Positions 12,217 to 24,330 of a stretch of DNA of 64,000 nucleotides are shown one piece after another. Made by a program: the position numbers and the translations under genes. The notes under the pieces were generated by a model that made no database searches, was not told where the DNA came from, and saw only the letters and a list, made by a program, of their open reading frames with translations. This stretch comes from Rosa chinensis (lineage: Eukaryota > Streptophyta > Magnoliopsida > Rosales > Rosaceae), in the NCBI RefSeq assembly GCF_002994745.2, contig NW_020126823.1, forward strand, positions 186,001 to 250,000, in the 5' to 3' direction. Position 1 is the first letter of the stretch. The number at the start of each line of letters is the position of its first letter.

Positions 12217-13571
12217 TGAAGGTCCTGAGTTCTGTTGAGGAGGGGCATGTAGGGCCTTTGAAAAGATGATCCTTGGAATGAAGGCCCTTGAGGACGTTGG
12301 AAGTTCCCACCAAGAGGATTCTGAACGTTATCATTGTTAGTCCACTTGAAGTTGGGATGGTCCCTCCATCCTGGGTTGTACGTATTGGAGTAAGGGTCAT
12401 GTCTAGGACGTTGAGGTCCTCCTTGGTATCCTCCTTGATATCCTCCAATAGCATTTGCAGATTCCCATCCTCCATTCTCATTAAGTTGAGGGCACTGATC
12501 TGTAACATGCCCTTGCATAGAGCATACCCCACAAGCTATTGTTGCACTTGGTCCTTTGGAACTTACCACTTGATTCATGAGTAGAGTAAGCTTATTCAGT
12601 TGGTCCTCAATTGCAGTATTCTTGCTCATCTCATGCACCCTACGAGTAGAGTGTCCTACTCCCTCATATTGTTGGGAGTTCAAAGCACGATTAGCTATAA
12701 GCTCCTTCCCAACTGTAGGGGACTTATCCACAAAAGCTCCTCCAGCTGCAGCATCCAACATTTGCCTTTCCAAGGGTAAGAGTCCTTCATAGAAACATGT
12801 GAGTAGGGTCTCATCCTTCATCTGATGTTGAGGACATTGTGCAAGTAGGGAATTGAACCTCTCATAGTAGGCAGCATAGGACTCATCATGGGCTTGCTCT
12901 ATTCCACTGAGCTTCTTTCTAAGTGTGATGACCTTAGAAGCTGGGAAGTATTTTTCCAAGAAGGCCTTTCGCATTGTCTCCCATGAGGTGATACGTCCTG
13001 CAGGAAGCTCATATAGCCAATCCTTGGCTCTATCAGCTAGAGAGAATGGAAATGCTCTCATCTTAAGAAGGTTCTCATCTGCCCCTTGTGGTTGCATGTT
13101 TGCACAAACAGATTGAAATTCTCGAACATGCTTGTTAGCGTCCTCCATATTAAGTCCATGGAAGATAGGGAGCTTGTGCAACAAACCACTCTTTAGCTCA
13201 AACTCTGCTTGTCTTCCAGCTGCAGGGGGAGGGTATACTATGCCTGTAGGGGGTCCTCCTTCAACAGTTGCAGTGGAAAGTTCCCTAATAGATGCCATTC
13301 TCTCTTTTTCGACTTCTTCAGGTGGTGGTGAAGGTGGTGGTGTAGAGTTGGACGAAATCACAGGTGAAGGTGAACGTGAAGGAGGAGATGGACTTGGTGT
13401 AGGTGATGTAGACTCCTCAGAACAGTAGGTCCTCTTCCCTTGTTCGTTAAAGATGTACCCTCTGTGTGTCGAAGGGGAAGGGCTTGTCTGCTCAAGAAGT
13501 GAAGGACCCTTCAAGCGAGCGAGCCTTGCTTCAATTTCCTTTAGTGTAGAGGATCTAAAAGGCTCGGTCAT
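12183..13571 (-). CDS. gag: Element B Gag (capsid/nucleocapsid), frameshifted at its end
   Basis: A 462-residue frame beginning [10 protein letters not shown]. It has a Pro/Ser-rich N-terminal part (about 50-85), a retrotransposon Gag capsid-like domain (about 140-265, with [11 protein letters not shown] and [11 protein letters not shown]) and one zinc knuckle of CX2CX4HX4C form (Cys347, Cys350, His355, Cys360). A Gly/Gln/Pro-rich tail with YQGGYQGG follows. Gag would form the particle and bind the RNA. The last roughly 15 residues are out of frame: B reads TTGAGGAGGGGCATG where A has one base more, so gag and pol overlap in different frames here while they are one frame in A and C. The whole span is one base short of a multiple of three, as this predicts. 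Confidence 0.93.
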   Translation of the reverse strand: MTEPFRSSTLKEIEARLARLKGPSLLEQTSPSPSTHRGYIFNEQGKRTYCSEESTSPTPSPSPPSRSPSPVISSNSTPPPSPPPEEVEKERMASIRELSTATVEGGPPTGIVYPPPAAGRQAEFELKSGLLHKLPIFHGLNMEDANKHVREFQSVCANMQPQGADENLLKMRAFPFSLADRAKDWLYELPAGRITSWETMRKAFLEKYFPASKVITLRKKLSGIEQAHDESYAAYYERFNSLLAQCPQHQMKDETLLTCFYEGLLPLERQMLDAAAGGAFVDKSPTVGKELIANRALNSQQYEGVGHSTRRVHEMSKNTAIEDQLNKLTLLMNQVVSSKGPSATIACGVCSMQGHVTDQCPQLNENGGWESANAIGGYQGGYQGGPQRPRHDPYSNTYNPGWRDHPNFKWTNNDNVQNPLGGNFQRPQGPSFQGSSFQRPYMPLLNRTQDLQCLTMTKRWKP

Positions 13572-14483
13572 TCATAGGAATCCTGAACATCATCAAAATT
13601 CAAAGAAGTTAGCAAAGTATAAAGTGAGTTAATTACAAATTAGTGATTTAATACATCAACCTTACTATTCACGAGTCACTATTCACAAGTTACTATTCAC
13701 GACTTTACTATTTATGATTTATACAAGTATAAAGAGAAGTATAAATTACAAACTATCCACAATCTTTTCACAAATAAACCACGTAAGAAGTTTATAAAAT
13801 GTACAAAACAACACAATTTACAAGTGGAGGTTATGTTCAAGTATCTTATTATCTTTACAAAATAAAGTTAATATCTCAATTGATTACAAGTTGTAAGTCG
13901 AGCCCAATAGAAACCACTACTATTGGTGAGATACGATCTAGGGATAGTCGCCTAGACATAAGTCACTTCCCTTTGTTTCAGAAGGCTAGATGGCCAGATT
14001 AAGAGGTAAGTGAGAGGGAGGACTCATTTTGGTGACACTACGGAGGCTACTCCCTCATTGAGGTTTAGGCCCCTATTGGCTACTCCCACATTGTGGTTTA
14101 CGCACGGTCTATAGTATCTCTGAGATCCAATTTGAACCCATCACCCAGGGTCTCAACCTAAGACACCACCTATATGCCCCTTACTCAGCTTGAAAAGAAC
14201 TCATGTGTTAGACAGTTCTCCAAATGTTAATAAAAGCCGCCCTCAACTCCAAAAGACCTTAGAAAGGCACTAATGAAGGGTTAAGGCCAATATTAACAAA
14301 AGGGCCCTTATCTACTCATACGATTTTACACACTTATAAATAATCAAGAATTTAACAATATTTACAATTAATTCTTTACATTTCTTTTGTTTAACAAGAT
14401 TAGACACAATTTACACAAAACTTTCATACAAACAAACAAAACGTCACTATTCACATCTAATTATCTTCTTTTTTTTTTTTTTT

Positions 14484-14515
<32 letters not shown>

Positions 14516-15289
14516 TTTTTTTGACGAAATTAAGTAAAATTACTTCTATTCTTTCCTTTTCTTTACAATTATTTTCAACACTTAGGTACGGGAACAGGGA
14601 GTCTCGATGTGCAATGGGGCTGAAACAGCTACCCTTTTCAAGATTATGTTTAATCCAATATACCTTAGGTGCATCACAACATTTTCTTTTGTTATAAATA
14701 CCATTGATTTCGAATTAAATTCCAAGCGGTAAATCAAGTGGACGTGCGGCCCAAGTATAATCGTCAAGACACTAAGTCTCTCCTACATCCTTTGGGCAAC
14801 CTTACTGAAATGGCCAGGTAGGGGAGGGCGACCACGAGAGGTAGAATCCATTTTGGCATGAGCTACTCCCACATTGTGGTTTAGGCTCATTTGCACGCAC
14901 TTCTGGATTCAAGAACCAGTCATGAGCGTTGTCCCCTTCCTAGACACCATCCCACATAGGCTATACTTACTTGGATATAAAAGGTCCTAAGTGTGAAGAC
15001 AGTTCAATGAATGTTAATAAAGGCCGCCCTCAACCTTAAGGGACTTGGACTAGGTACCAATAAGGGGTTTAGGCCAATATTAATAAACACGACTTCACCT
15101 ATTCCTTCTTTAATTTACAACTCACAATTAAAATTCGTATTCAACAATATAAATAATCAACCTAAGTAATTAATCTACTAATTTTCGACAATTATCAACA
15201 AAATAATTAACAAGTAATTTTTTTTTTTTTTTTTCGGTCACAATATAAACAAAACACATATTATTCACAATATGACAAATGATTTTTCA
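13572..15289 (-). other. 5' leader of element B (untranslated, contains diverged direct repeat)
   Basis: About 1.7 kb between the primer site and the gag start, with no convincing frame. It contains two related blocks (about 13862-14340 and 14578-15110) that share GCCGCCCTCAAC, GGCCAATATTAA and GGCCAG-type segments in the same order, so it looks like an old internal duplication. Near 14586 a block starting GTACGGGAACAGGGAGTCTC is conserved in A, D and E and, diverged, in second-family element I. It may carry packaging or dimerisation signals; that is inference. Confidence 0.75.
14469..14522 (-). repeat. Poly(A) tract in the leader (poly-T on the plus strand)
   Basis: A 54-base T run on the plus strand with one C at 14496. 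Shorter T runs sit at the same place in A (23525-23558), D (near 38214) and E (near 43191), so the tract belongs to the element; its exact length may be unreliable. Confidence 0.8.
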
Positions 15290-15308
15290 ATCCCCGGCAA
15301 CGGCGCCA
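15290..15308 (-). promoter_or_regulatory. Primer-binding site, tRNA-Asp (element B)
   Basis: The plus strand reads ATCCCCGGCAACGGCGCCA, the same as the 3' end of plant tRNA-Asp including CCA, so the minus-strand RNA would pair with that tRNA. It starts five bases inside the 5' LTR. tRNA-Asp priming is typical of Athila-type elements. Confidence 0.93.
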
Positions 15309-15313
15309 AAAAT

Positions 15314-17603
15314 TGATACGCTCAAAGCAAGCGCATAATTTAACCCTGAAATGTCATTAGTAGTACGTAATAAATAGGGATCGTTCTATTCCGGGGATTG
15401 AGGGTACACCTGTCATTGTCAAACAATTAAACAATTAAAATTAAAACAAAGTATAATATTTACAAAATATAGACATATTTACGAAAAGGGGGGAGTTTTT
15501 GGTTTTTGGTTTTAATTTCCGAAAATAAAATCTAAGTTACCTAAATAATTAAAATGCAAAAACATAAAAATACAAATGGAATGCAAGAACAAAGATCAAA
15601 GTCGAAACTCATGATTAAAATTAATTCAAGTTCATCATTGTTCATCATAGTCATGCAAGAGGAGTTGATCATGTGAAACGTTCAAAAGCAAACAATTTCC
15701 CATATTTACTTTCAATGCTAATTAACCTAAGTGAAAGCACCTAGATTAATTCTATCAAACATGCAATCAAGCCCTAGAAAGCTAGTCAATCATGTCATGT
15801 TTAACGCAATAAACACCTAGAAAGGCTATCAACTCAAATGTGCAACTTAGTATGAAAAAGTCCACCTAATTGCAATCTTCTTTGATTAAATTCGGTTTTT
15901 GTACAAAACCTTTACTACTTATCGATTCAAGAACACAAAACCAAAAAGTTGATTCATGTTCTCAAATTCGTAGCAACAATCACATAAGAACCCTAAATGT
16001 TTCGAACCATTCAAGATAATCATACAAAAGATTTCTATCATGCAAATTTAATCAAACACTCACACAAAAGCAACCATAAATCGCAATATATGAATCTGAA
16101 AATTAACAATTCATCATAAAATTTCAGAAAACAATACTTGTTCATACATATGTGTCAACTAAGGCAAAACCAACGAAAATACAAAGCAAAGGTACAAGGA
16201 GAATCGGATTACACCGTGATGAAGATGAGATGAATGAAGTGATGATGTGGTCTCTTGAATTTCGAAAGCAATCTTCAAGGTGGAGGGTGGATGGTGTGCA
16301 CGGCTTGTCTTCTTCTTCCTTGGCCTTGCTTGCACTTCGTGGTTGCCCTAGAGGATGGAGAAGAACACGGCTAGGCTAGAGAGATTTCTGAATTATTTTC
16401 TCAAAGTATAAACGCAAAAGTGTGGAATTCGGAACCCTTGACGTTGAGAAAGTGTAGGAATATATAGGGGACGGCCCCTAGGTGTCCAAGCCGTCCAAAA
16501 CCCTAGAGATGTTCACGGCATGTGTTTGCTTCCTCCACATAATTTCCTCCAATGAATTTTTGCCACATAAGCCCTATGAGGTGGTGCAACCAATCACAAA
16601 ATTCCAATATTAATTCCCTAAATAATTCTTGCCGAAATAAAGAGATAATTTCTGATTTTATGCTTCCAAATTCGGCCAAAACTCTTTAGGGAATGTAGGA
16701 ATGTATCTAGACTTCTTTTGATCTTTCCTTGGTCTCCACCTTTTTCTCTTTCCTTAAAAATCTCTAGGGAATATCTTTGCCGTCCAAAACCCTAGGGTTT
16801 TGGCGTCCTCCCTTGTTTATCTCTTCCTTTTTCACGGCAAAACTTCTAGGGAATATCTCCAAGTATTTTCTTTCCATAAAAATAGCCCTAGAGAATCTCC
16901 CTAGAAAATCTCCACACATAATTCTGATTTTCACGCCACTTTCCTTGTTTTTCTCTTGCTTTGAACGGCAACACTCCCCTAGGGTTTATTCATGCGTCAT
17001 AAACCCTAAATATATGGGCTTTGATGGGCCTTTATCCAATTTGCCGAAAATCCAAAGAGTTCTTGGGCCTCGTTGCTTCATCTTTAAGCCTTCTCATTTT
17101 CCAACGCAAAACACAATATTTTTCCATTTCTTTTTCATGGTTGCGTTGGAAACTTGCTAGGGAAGCCTTCCTCCATTTTGTAGGATTTCCTGGTTGGACT
17201 AGGAAAGCTTGTTTCTTCATTTCTGCTCAAATGTGTGGGCCATTTTCTCTCATGTTCGTTCGTCTTGATGTTCGCAAGCTCCTCTTTCCATTCGTGCGTT
17301 CATTTCCACTTTCTAGCTCGGAGGTCCTGAAAATAGAAACTATACTTAAAATAGAAACTTTCTAAAAAATGAAAATAGAAACTTACTAAAAATGAAAAAT
17401 AGAAACTTTCCAGAAATGAGAAATGAAAAATGAGAAATGAGAAATGAGAAATGAAAAATGAAGACAAAAATGGAAACTTTCTACAATAAGGAACTTTCCC
17501 AATCAAAGAATGGAAACTTTCCCAAACAGGGATTTTTCAAGGAAATGGCGCAGAAAAGTGTAGGGAAATGCAGTTAAAACGTCGCATTAAAATGCTCCTA
17601 TCA
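15314..17603 (-). repeat. 5' LTR of element B
   Basis: 2290 bp, near-identical to 3636-5924. It is bounded by TGATACGC and CCTATCA on the plus strand and by the ACCAG duplication at its right end. Read in sense, the U3 starts at the right, a TATA box follows after about 1.14 kb, and U5 ends at 15314. U5 contains CCGGGGATTGA (plus strand 15391-15401), an inverted repeat of the primer-binding site region. Confidence 0.95.
16461..16466 (-). promoter_or_regulatory. Probable TATA box of element B 5' LTR
   Basis: TATATA in the context CCCCTATATATTCC in sense. The same motif occurs at the same LTR position in A (25481-25486), D (34961 and 40110), E (45012) and F (50619). A CCAAT in the sense U3 lies about 130 bases upstream. 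Transcription would start about 30 bases downstream, which splits U3 from R. Confidence 0.7.
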
Positions 17604-17608
17604 ACCAG
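17604..17608. repeat. Target-site duplication ACCAG, right copy (element B)
   Basis: Directly follows the CCTATCA end of B's 5' LTR and equals 3631-3635. The sequence continues into A's integrase. Confidence 0.95.
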
Positions 17609-20600
17609 TCCTTCCTGTTGGGGTTCACAGTTTTCTCCAAAATCCCCTTAATCTGACGATTAGAGACCTCAGCCTGCCCACTAGTTTGTGGGTGATAAGG
17701 TGTAGAAACCTTATGTGTGACATCATATCTCTTCAAGAGAGCCTCAATCGTCCGATTGCAAAAATGGGATCCTCCGTCACTAATGAGAACTCTAGGCATT
17801 CCAAACCTGCTAAAGATGTTAGACTTGATAAAATCTGCAACAACCTTAGAGTCATTAGTTCTAGTGGCCTTTGCTTCCACCCATTTGGAAACATAGTCCA
17901 CTGCAAGTAAGATATAGAGAAACCCAAAAGATGAAGGGAAAGGTCCCATGAAATCTATGCCCCAGACATCAAATATTTCAACAGTTATTATATTGGACAA
18001 TGGCATTTGATCTCTAGGACCTAGATTTCCTGTTCTTTGGCACTTATCACAAGTTAAACAATAGGCATGTGCATCCCTAAATAATGTTGGCCAATAGAAC
18101 CCAGACTCTAGCACCTTAAACGCAGTCTTCTTAGACCCAAAGTGTCCCCCACATGCTTTAGAGTGGCAAAAAGAAAGTATAGCATTATGTTCATGTTCAG
18201 GCACACATCTCCTAATCAATTGATCAGAGCAATACTTCCACAAATAAGGTTCATCCCAAACATATTGCTTAACAGTTTTCTTAAGCCTATCCCTATGAGC
18301 ACGTGACATGGTATCAGGAATCTTTCTAGACACAATATAATTCACAATGTCTGCATACCATGGTTCACTTACCTGAAGTCCAAAGAGTTGCTCGTCTGGA
18401 AATGTCTCCACCAGAGGGAGATAATCTTCTGCATGCACTAAGCGACTCAAGTGGTCAGCTACCACGTTCTCACTACCCTTCTTGTCCTTGATTTCCACGT
18501 CGAATTCTTGCAAGAGTAGGATCCATCTGATGAGCCTTGGTTTCGCCTCCTTCTTCGTCATCAAGTATTTCAAAGCTGCATGGTCAGTAAAGATAGTAAC
18601 TTTGGTACCAAGTAAATAGGAGCGAAACTTCTCAAGGGCAAAGACAACTGCAAGGAGCTCTTTCTCTGTGGTGGAGTAGTTCATTTGTGCATCATTGAGA
18701 GTCCTTGAGGCATAGTAGATGGCATAGGGTAGCTTGTCCTTCCTTTGCCCTAAAACAGCTCCAACTGCATAGTCAGAGGCATCACACATCAACTCAAAGG
18801 GCAAGGACCAGTCTGGAGGTAACATGATAGGGGCAGATGTCAACAACTCCTTAAGCTTGTCAAAAGCTTCTTGACACTCCTTGTCAAAGTGAAATGGCAC
18901 ATCCTTCTGGAGTAGTTGACATAAGGGTCTCGAAATTTTGGAGAAGTCCTTGATGAACCTCCTGTAAAAACCTGCATGACCAAGGAAAGAACGAATCTCT
19001 CTCACAGAAGTGGGAGAGGGTAAGTGACGCACAATATCAACCTTGGCTTTATCAACCTCTATACCCCTAGCAGAGACAATATGTCCTAGAACTATTCCTT
19101 GTTTAACCATAAAATGGCATTTTTCCCAGTTTAAGACAAGGTTAGTTTCCATGCAACGTTTCAGAATTATCTCCAGATTATTAAGACAATCATCAAAATT
19201 CTTTCCAAAAACTGAAAAGTCATCCATGAATACCTCTATGATTTTCTCAATATAATCTGAAAAGATACTTACCATACACCTCTGAAAGGTACCTGGAGCG
19301 TTGCAAAGTCCGAAAGGCATACGTCTATAGGCAAACGTTCCAAAGGGGCAAGTGAAGGTTGTCTTCTCTTGATCTTCATTTGCAATTGCAATCTGGTTGT
19401 AACCAGAGTATCCATCCAGAAAACAATAGTAGTCATGTCCAGCTAGGCGCTCAAGCATCTGATCAATGAATGGCAGAGGAAAGTGGTCTTTCCTTGTAGT
19501 TGCGTTGAGCCTCCTATAGTCAATGCACACTCTGTGGCCTGTGACTGTCCTTTGGGGCACCAGTTCGTTATCAGCATTCTTTACCACAGTGATCCCAGAC
19601 TTCTTGGGCACGACCTGAACTGGGGAGACCCACTTGGAGTCTGAAATAGGGTAGATCACCCCACAATCAAGGAGTTTGATAACCTCCTTCTTCACAACTT
19701 CCATCATTGGAGGGTTGAGACGACGTTGAGCCTCTCTAGTGGGTTTAGACCCCTCCTCCAGAAGTATCCTATGGACGCAAGTTGTAGGGCTGATTCCCTT
19801 GATGTCCGCCAATGTCCATCCTATGGCGGTCTTGTGTTGCTTCAACATTTCCACCAACTTCTCTTCTTGTGGAGTCGTCAGTGCAGAGGACACAATCACT
19901 GGTAAGGTTTCCTTGTCCCCTAAGTAGACATACTTCAAATGGTCTGGAAGAGGTTTTAGCTCTAGTTCTGGGGCCTGGACCACTGAAGGTAAAGTCTTGT
20001 TAGTGGATAACTGAATGGACAAGGGAGAAACAGACTTACCTAGATAGGGAGATGATGTCTCAAGGAAGGAGACGTTTTCAATGATTTTCTCCTCACAAGT
20101 GTCTTTCAACTTGTCCTCTGAGATGGTGACGCCTTCCTTTGTATAGCCTACCCCACTCTCAAGGGTAGTGACTAGGGTATCCTCATGCATAACATCAAAC
20201 ATTTTCTGCGCAAGTTCATCCAAAATGTCAGCAGAAAAACAATCATTAACCTCTAGGGGATACCTCATGGCTTCAAAGATGTTAAAGCCAATAATGTCAC
20301 CATCGAACTCCATTGTAAGAGAGCCTTCATACACATCAATCTTCGTCCTAGCTGTCCTTAAGAAAGGACGTCCCAAAAGCAATGGAGTGGAACTTACAGG
20401 GGAGTCCTCCATTTCCAATACATAAAAATCAGCTGGGAAGATAAGATGGTTAACCTGTACAAGCACATCCTCCAACAAACCTCTAGGGTATGCATTGGAT
20501 CTGTCAGCTAACTGAATGATAACATTGTCAGATTTAAGTTCCCCTAGACCTAGGGTTTCATAAACAGAGTAGGGCATAACATTAACAGATGCACCTAGGT

Positions 20601-22723
20601 CTAGCATGGCATTCTTAAATCTAGAGTTACCAATAGTACAAGGAATGGTAAAGCTTCCAGGATCCTTACACTTTGGAGGGATCTTCCTCTGAATTAGGGC
20701 AGAGACATTCTCACTTACCTTTACCACCTCCTTTTCACGGTTTACTCTCCTAGTAGTGCAAAGCTCTTTGAGGAACTTGGCATACTTAGGGACTTGCTTG
20801 ATGGCCTCTAGGAGGGGTAGGTTCACTTGCACCTTCTTGAAAGTTTCCAAGATAGCTTGGTCACTTTCATTCTTCTTAGATTGGGCGAACCTGCGTGGGA
20901 AGGGCATGCAAGAAGAAGAAGGGTTAGCAATAACCGAATTCGATAAGTTAGAATTATTACCTTTGATTTCCGGTTTTGCCTTTAAAGATGAGGATGCCTT
21001 GGTCTCTTCCTTTGACGTTGCAGGGTCCTTCTCAATACCCAACTTGGTGGGTTCTTGGTCTTCCTCAATCTCTATGCTCATTTGGACCTTCTTGGGTTGC
21101 TTGGGTGGATCCACCAATGGTCTTCCACTCCTCGTAGTCACAACTGATGCATTCTCCACATTACCCTTAGGGTTAGGTATTGTGCCACTAGGAAGCTTCC
21201 CAGTCTCATGAATCTTGCTCATGAAGTCCACAACTTGGCCCATCTGTTTCTTAAGATCTGCAATATCCTTAGTGTGGGTCTGTTGTCCTTGAATCAAAGC
21301 TTGAGTAGAGTTTGTCAAGGCCTGGGTGGAACTAGTCAAGGCTTCCAACGTTTTGTCATAGTGAGACATTGAAGGTCCTGAGTTCTGTTGAGGCGGAGGC
21401 ATGTAGGGCCTTTGAAAAGATGATCCTTGGAATGAAGGCCCTTGAGGACGTTGGAAGTTCCCACCAAGAGGATTCTGAACATTATCATTGTTGGTCCACT
21501 TGAAGTTGGGATGGTCCCTCCATCCTGGGTTGTACGTATTGGAGTAAGGATCATGTCTAGGACGTTGAGGTCCTCCTTGGTATCCTCCTTGATATCCTCC
21601 AATAGCATTCGCAGATTCCCATCCTCCATTCTCATTAAGTTGAGGGCACTGATCTGTAACATGCCCTTGCATAGAGCATACCCCACAAGCTATTGTTGCA
21701 CTTGGTCCCTTGGAACTTACCACTTGATTCATGAGTAGAGTAAGCTTATTCAGTTGGTCCTCAATTGCAGTATTCTTGCTCATCTCATGCACCCTACGAG
21801 TAGAGTGTCCTACTCCCTCATATTGTTGGGAGTTCAAAGCACGATTAGCTATAAGCTCCTTCCCAACTGTAGGGGACTTATCCACAAAAGCTCCTCCAGC
21901 TGCAGCATCCAACATTTGCCTTTCCAAGGGTAAGAGTCCTTCATAGAAACATGTGAGTAGGGTCTCATCCTTCATCTGATGTTGAGGACATTGTGCAAGT
22001 AAGGATTGAACCTCTCATAGTAAGCAGCATAGGACTCATCATGGGCTTGCTCTATTCCACTGAGCTTCTTCCTGAGTGTGATGACCTTAGAAGCTGGGAA
22101 GTATTTCTCCAAGAAGGCCTTTCTCATTGTTTCCCATGAGGTGATACGTCCTGCAGGGAGCTCATATAGCCAATCCTTGGCTCTATCAGCTAGAGAAATG
22201 GAAATGCTCTCATCTTAAGAAGGTTCTCATCTGCCCCTTGTGGTTGCATGTTTGCACAAACAGATTGAAATTCTCGAACATGCTTGTTAGCATCCTCCAT
22301 ATTAAGTCCATGGAAGATAGGGAGCTTGTGCAACAAACCACTCTTTAGCTCAAACTCTGCTTGTCTTCCAGCTGCAGGGGGAGGGTATACTATGCCTGTA
22401 GGGGGTCCTCCTTCAACAGTTGCGGTGGAGAGTTCCCTAATAGATGCCATTCTCTCTTCTTCGACTTCTTCAGGTGGTGGTGAAGGTGGTGGTGTAGAGT
22501 TGGACGAAATCACAGGTGAAGGTGAACGTGAAGGAGGAGATGGACTTGGTGTAGGTGATGTAGACTCCTCAGAGCAGTAGGTCCTCTTCCCTTGTTCGTT
22601 AAAGATGTACCCTCTGTGTGTCGAAGGGGAAGGGCTTGTTTGCTCAAGAAGTGAAGGACCCTTCAAGCGAGCGAGCCTTGCTTCAATTTCCTTTAGTGTA
22701 GAGGATCTAAAAGGCTCGGTCAT
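17604..22723 (-). pseudogene. Element A gag-pol polyprotein, 5' part, frameshifted
   Basis: Gag starts at 22723 ([10 protein letters not shown]). It loses frame near 22195, where one base is missing in the capsid domain, and again near 22005, then runs open from 21975 through the rest of Gag, protease, RT, RNase H and integrase to the B insertion. The zinc knuckle [24 protein letters not shown] and the integrase DDE residues are all present. Gag and protease-pol are one continuous frame here ([12 protein letters not shown]), so the family makes a single polyprotein. The open frame reads a few residues beyond 17604 into B's LTR, which is meaningless. The C-terminal remainder is at 3089-3635. 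Confidence 0.93.
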
Positions 22724-23522
22724 TCATAGGAATCCTGAACATCATCAAAATTCAAAGAAGTTAGCAAAGTATAAAGTGAGTTAATTACAAATTAGTGATT
22801 TATACATCAACCTTACTATTCACGAGTCACTATTCACAAGTTACTATTCACGACTTTACTATTTATGATTTATACAAGTGTAAAATGTACAAAACAACAC
22901 AATTTACAAGTGGAGGTTATGTTCAAGTATCTTATTATCTTTACAAAATAAAGTTAATATCTCAATTGATTACAAGTTGTAAGTCGAGCCAAATAGAAAC
23001 CACTACTATTGGTGAGATACGATCTAGGGATAGTCGCCTAGACATAAGTCACTTCCCTTTGTTTCAGAAGGCTAGATGGCCAGATTAAGAGGTAAGTGAG
23101 AGGAAGGACTCATTTTGGTGACACTACGGAGGCTACTCCCTCATTGTGGTTTACGCACGGTCTATAGTATCTCTGAGATCCAATTGAACCCATCACCCAG
23201 GGTCTCAACCTAAGACACCACCTATATGCCCCTTACTCAGCTTGAAAAGAACTCATGTGTTAGACAGTCCTCCAAATGTTAATAAAAGCCGCCCTCAACC
23301 TCATAAGACCTTAGAAAGGCACTAATGAAGGGTTAAGGCCAATATTAACAAAAGGGCCCTTATCTACTCATACGATTTTACACACTTATAACAATCAAGA
23401 AGTTAACAATATTTACAATTAATTCTTACATTTCTTTTGTTTAACAGATTAGACACAATTTACACAAAACGTTCACACAAACAAACAAAACGTCACTATT
23501 CACATCTAATTATTATTATTAT

Positions 23523-23559
<37 letters not shown>

Positions 23560-24306
23560 AAGTACAATGATTCATTCTTTCTTTTCTTCACAATTATTTT
23601 CAACACTTAGGTACGGGAACAGGGAGTCTCGATGTGCAATGGGACTGAAACAGTACCCTTTTCAAGACTATGTTTAATCCAATATACCTTAGTGCATCAC
23701 AAATTTTCTTTGTTATAAATACCATTGATTTCGAATTAAATTCCAAGCGGTAAATCAAGTGGACGTGCGGCCCAAGTATAATCGTCAAGACACTAAGTCC
23801 CTCCTACATCCTTTGGGCAACCTTACTGAAATGGCCAGGTAGGGGAGGGCGACCACGAGAGGTAGGATCCATTTTGGCATAGGCTACTCCCTCATTGAGG
23901 TTTACGCCCATTTGTAAGCACTTCTGAATCCAAGAACCAGTCATGAGCGTTGTCCCCTTCCTAGACACCATCCCACATAGGCTATACTTACTTGGATAAA
24001 AAGGTCCTAAGTGTGAAGACAGTTCAATGAATGTTAATAAAGGCCGCCCTCAACCTTAAGGACCTGAACTAGGTACCAATAAGGGGTTTAGGCCAATATT
24101 AATAAACACGACTTCACCTATTCCTTCTTTAATTTACAACCTACAATTAAAATTCGTATTCAACAATATAAATAGCAACCTAAGTAATTAATTACTAATT
24201 TTCGACAATTATAAACAAAATAATTAACAAGTAATTTTTTTTTTTTTTTTTTTTTTGGTCACAATATAAACAAAACACATATTACAATATGGCAAATGAT
24301 TTTTCA
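22724..24306 (-). other. 5' leader of element A
   Basis: Non-coding, same organisation as B's leader: two related blocks separated by a poly-T tract (plus strand 23525-23558), with the conserved block near 23612. Several small deletions separate it from B. No gene is seen in it. Confidence 0.75.
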
Positions 24307-24325
24307 ATCCCCGGCAACGGCGCCA
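24307..24325 (-). promoter_or_regulatory. Primer-binding site, tRNA-Asp (element A)
   Basis: ATCCCCGGCAACGGCGCCA on the plus strand, five bases from the LTR, identical to B's site. Confidence 0.92.
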
Positions 24326-24330
24326 AAAAT

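Larger units (their letters stand above)
3636..17603 (-). mobile_element. Element B: full-length young Athila-like retrotransposon
   Basis: A complete 13.97 kb element: 5' LTR on the right, tRNA-Asp primer site, 1.7 kb leader, gag-pol, 2 kb non-coding 3' spacer, purine tract and 3' LTR on the left. It is flanked by ACCAG on both sides. The two LTRs look identical except for a G-run of five at 3810-3814 against six at 15488-15493, so insertion was very recent. Gag and pol are in separate frames because one base is missing near 12240; otherwise the coding region is open. There is no env-like gene. Confidence 0.96.

Noticed and set aside
14469..14522. Long poly-T as a retroposed poly(A) tail of a SINE or LINE
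   Set aside because: It sits at the same place in the leader of several elements, with no target duplication around it.
15288..15308. tRNA-Asp-like sequence
   Set aside because: Only the 3' end of the tRNA is present, at the LTR edge; it is a primer-binding site, not a tRNA gene.
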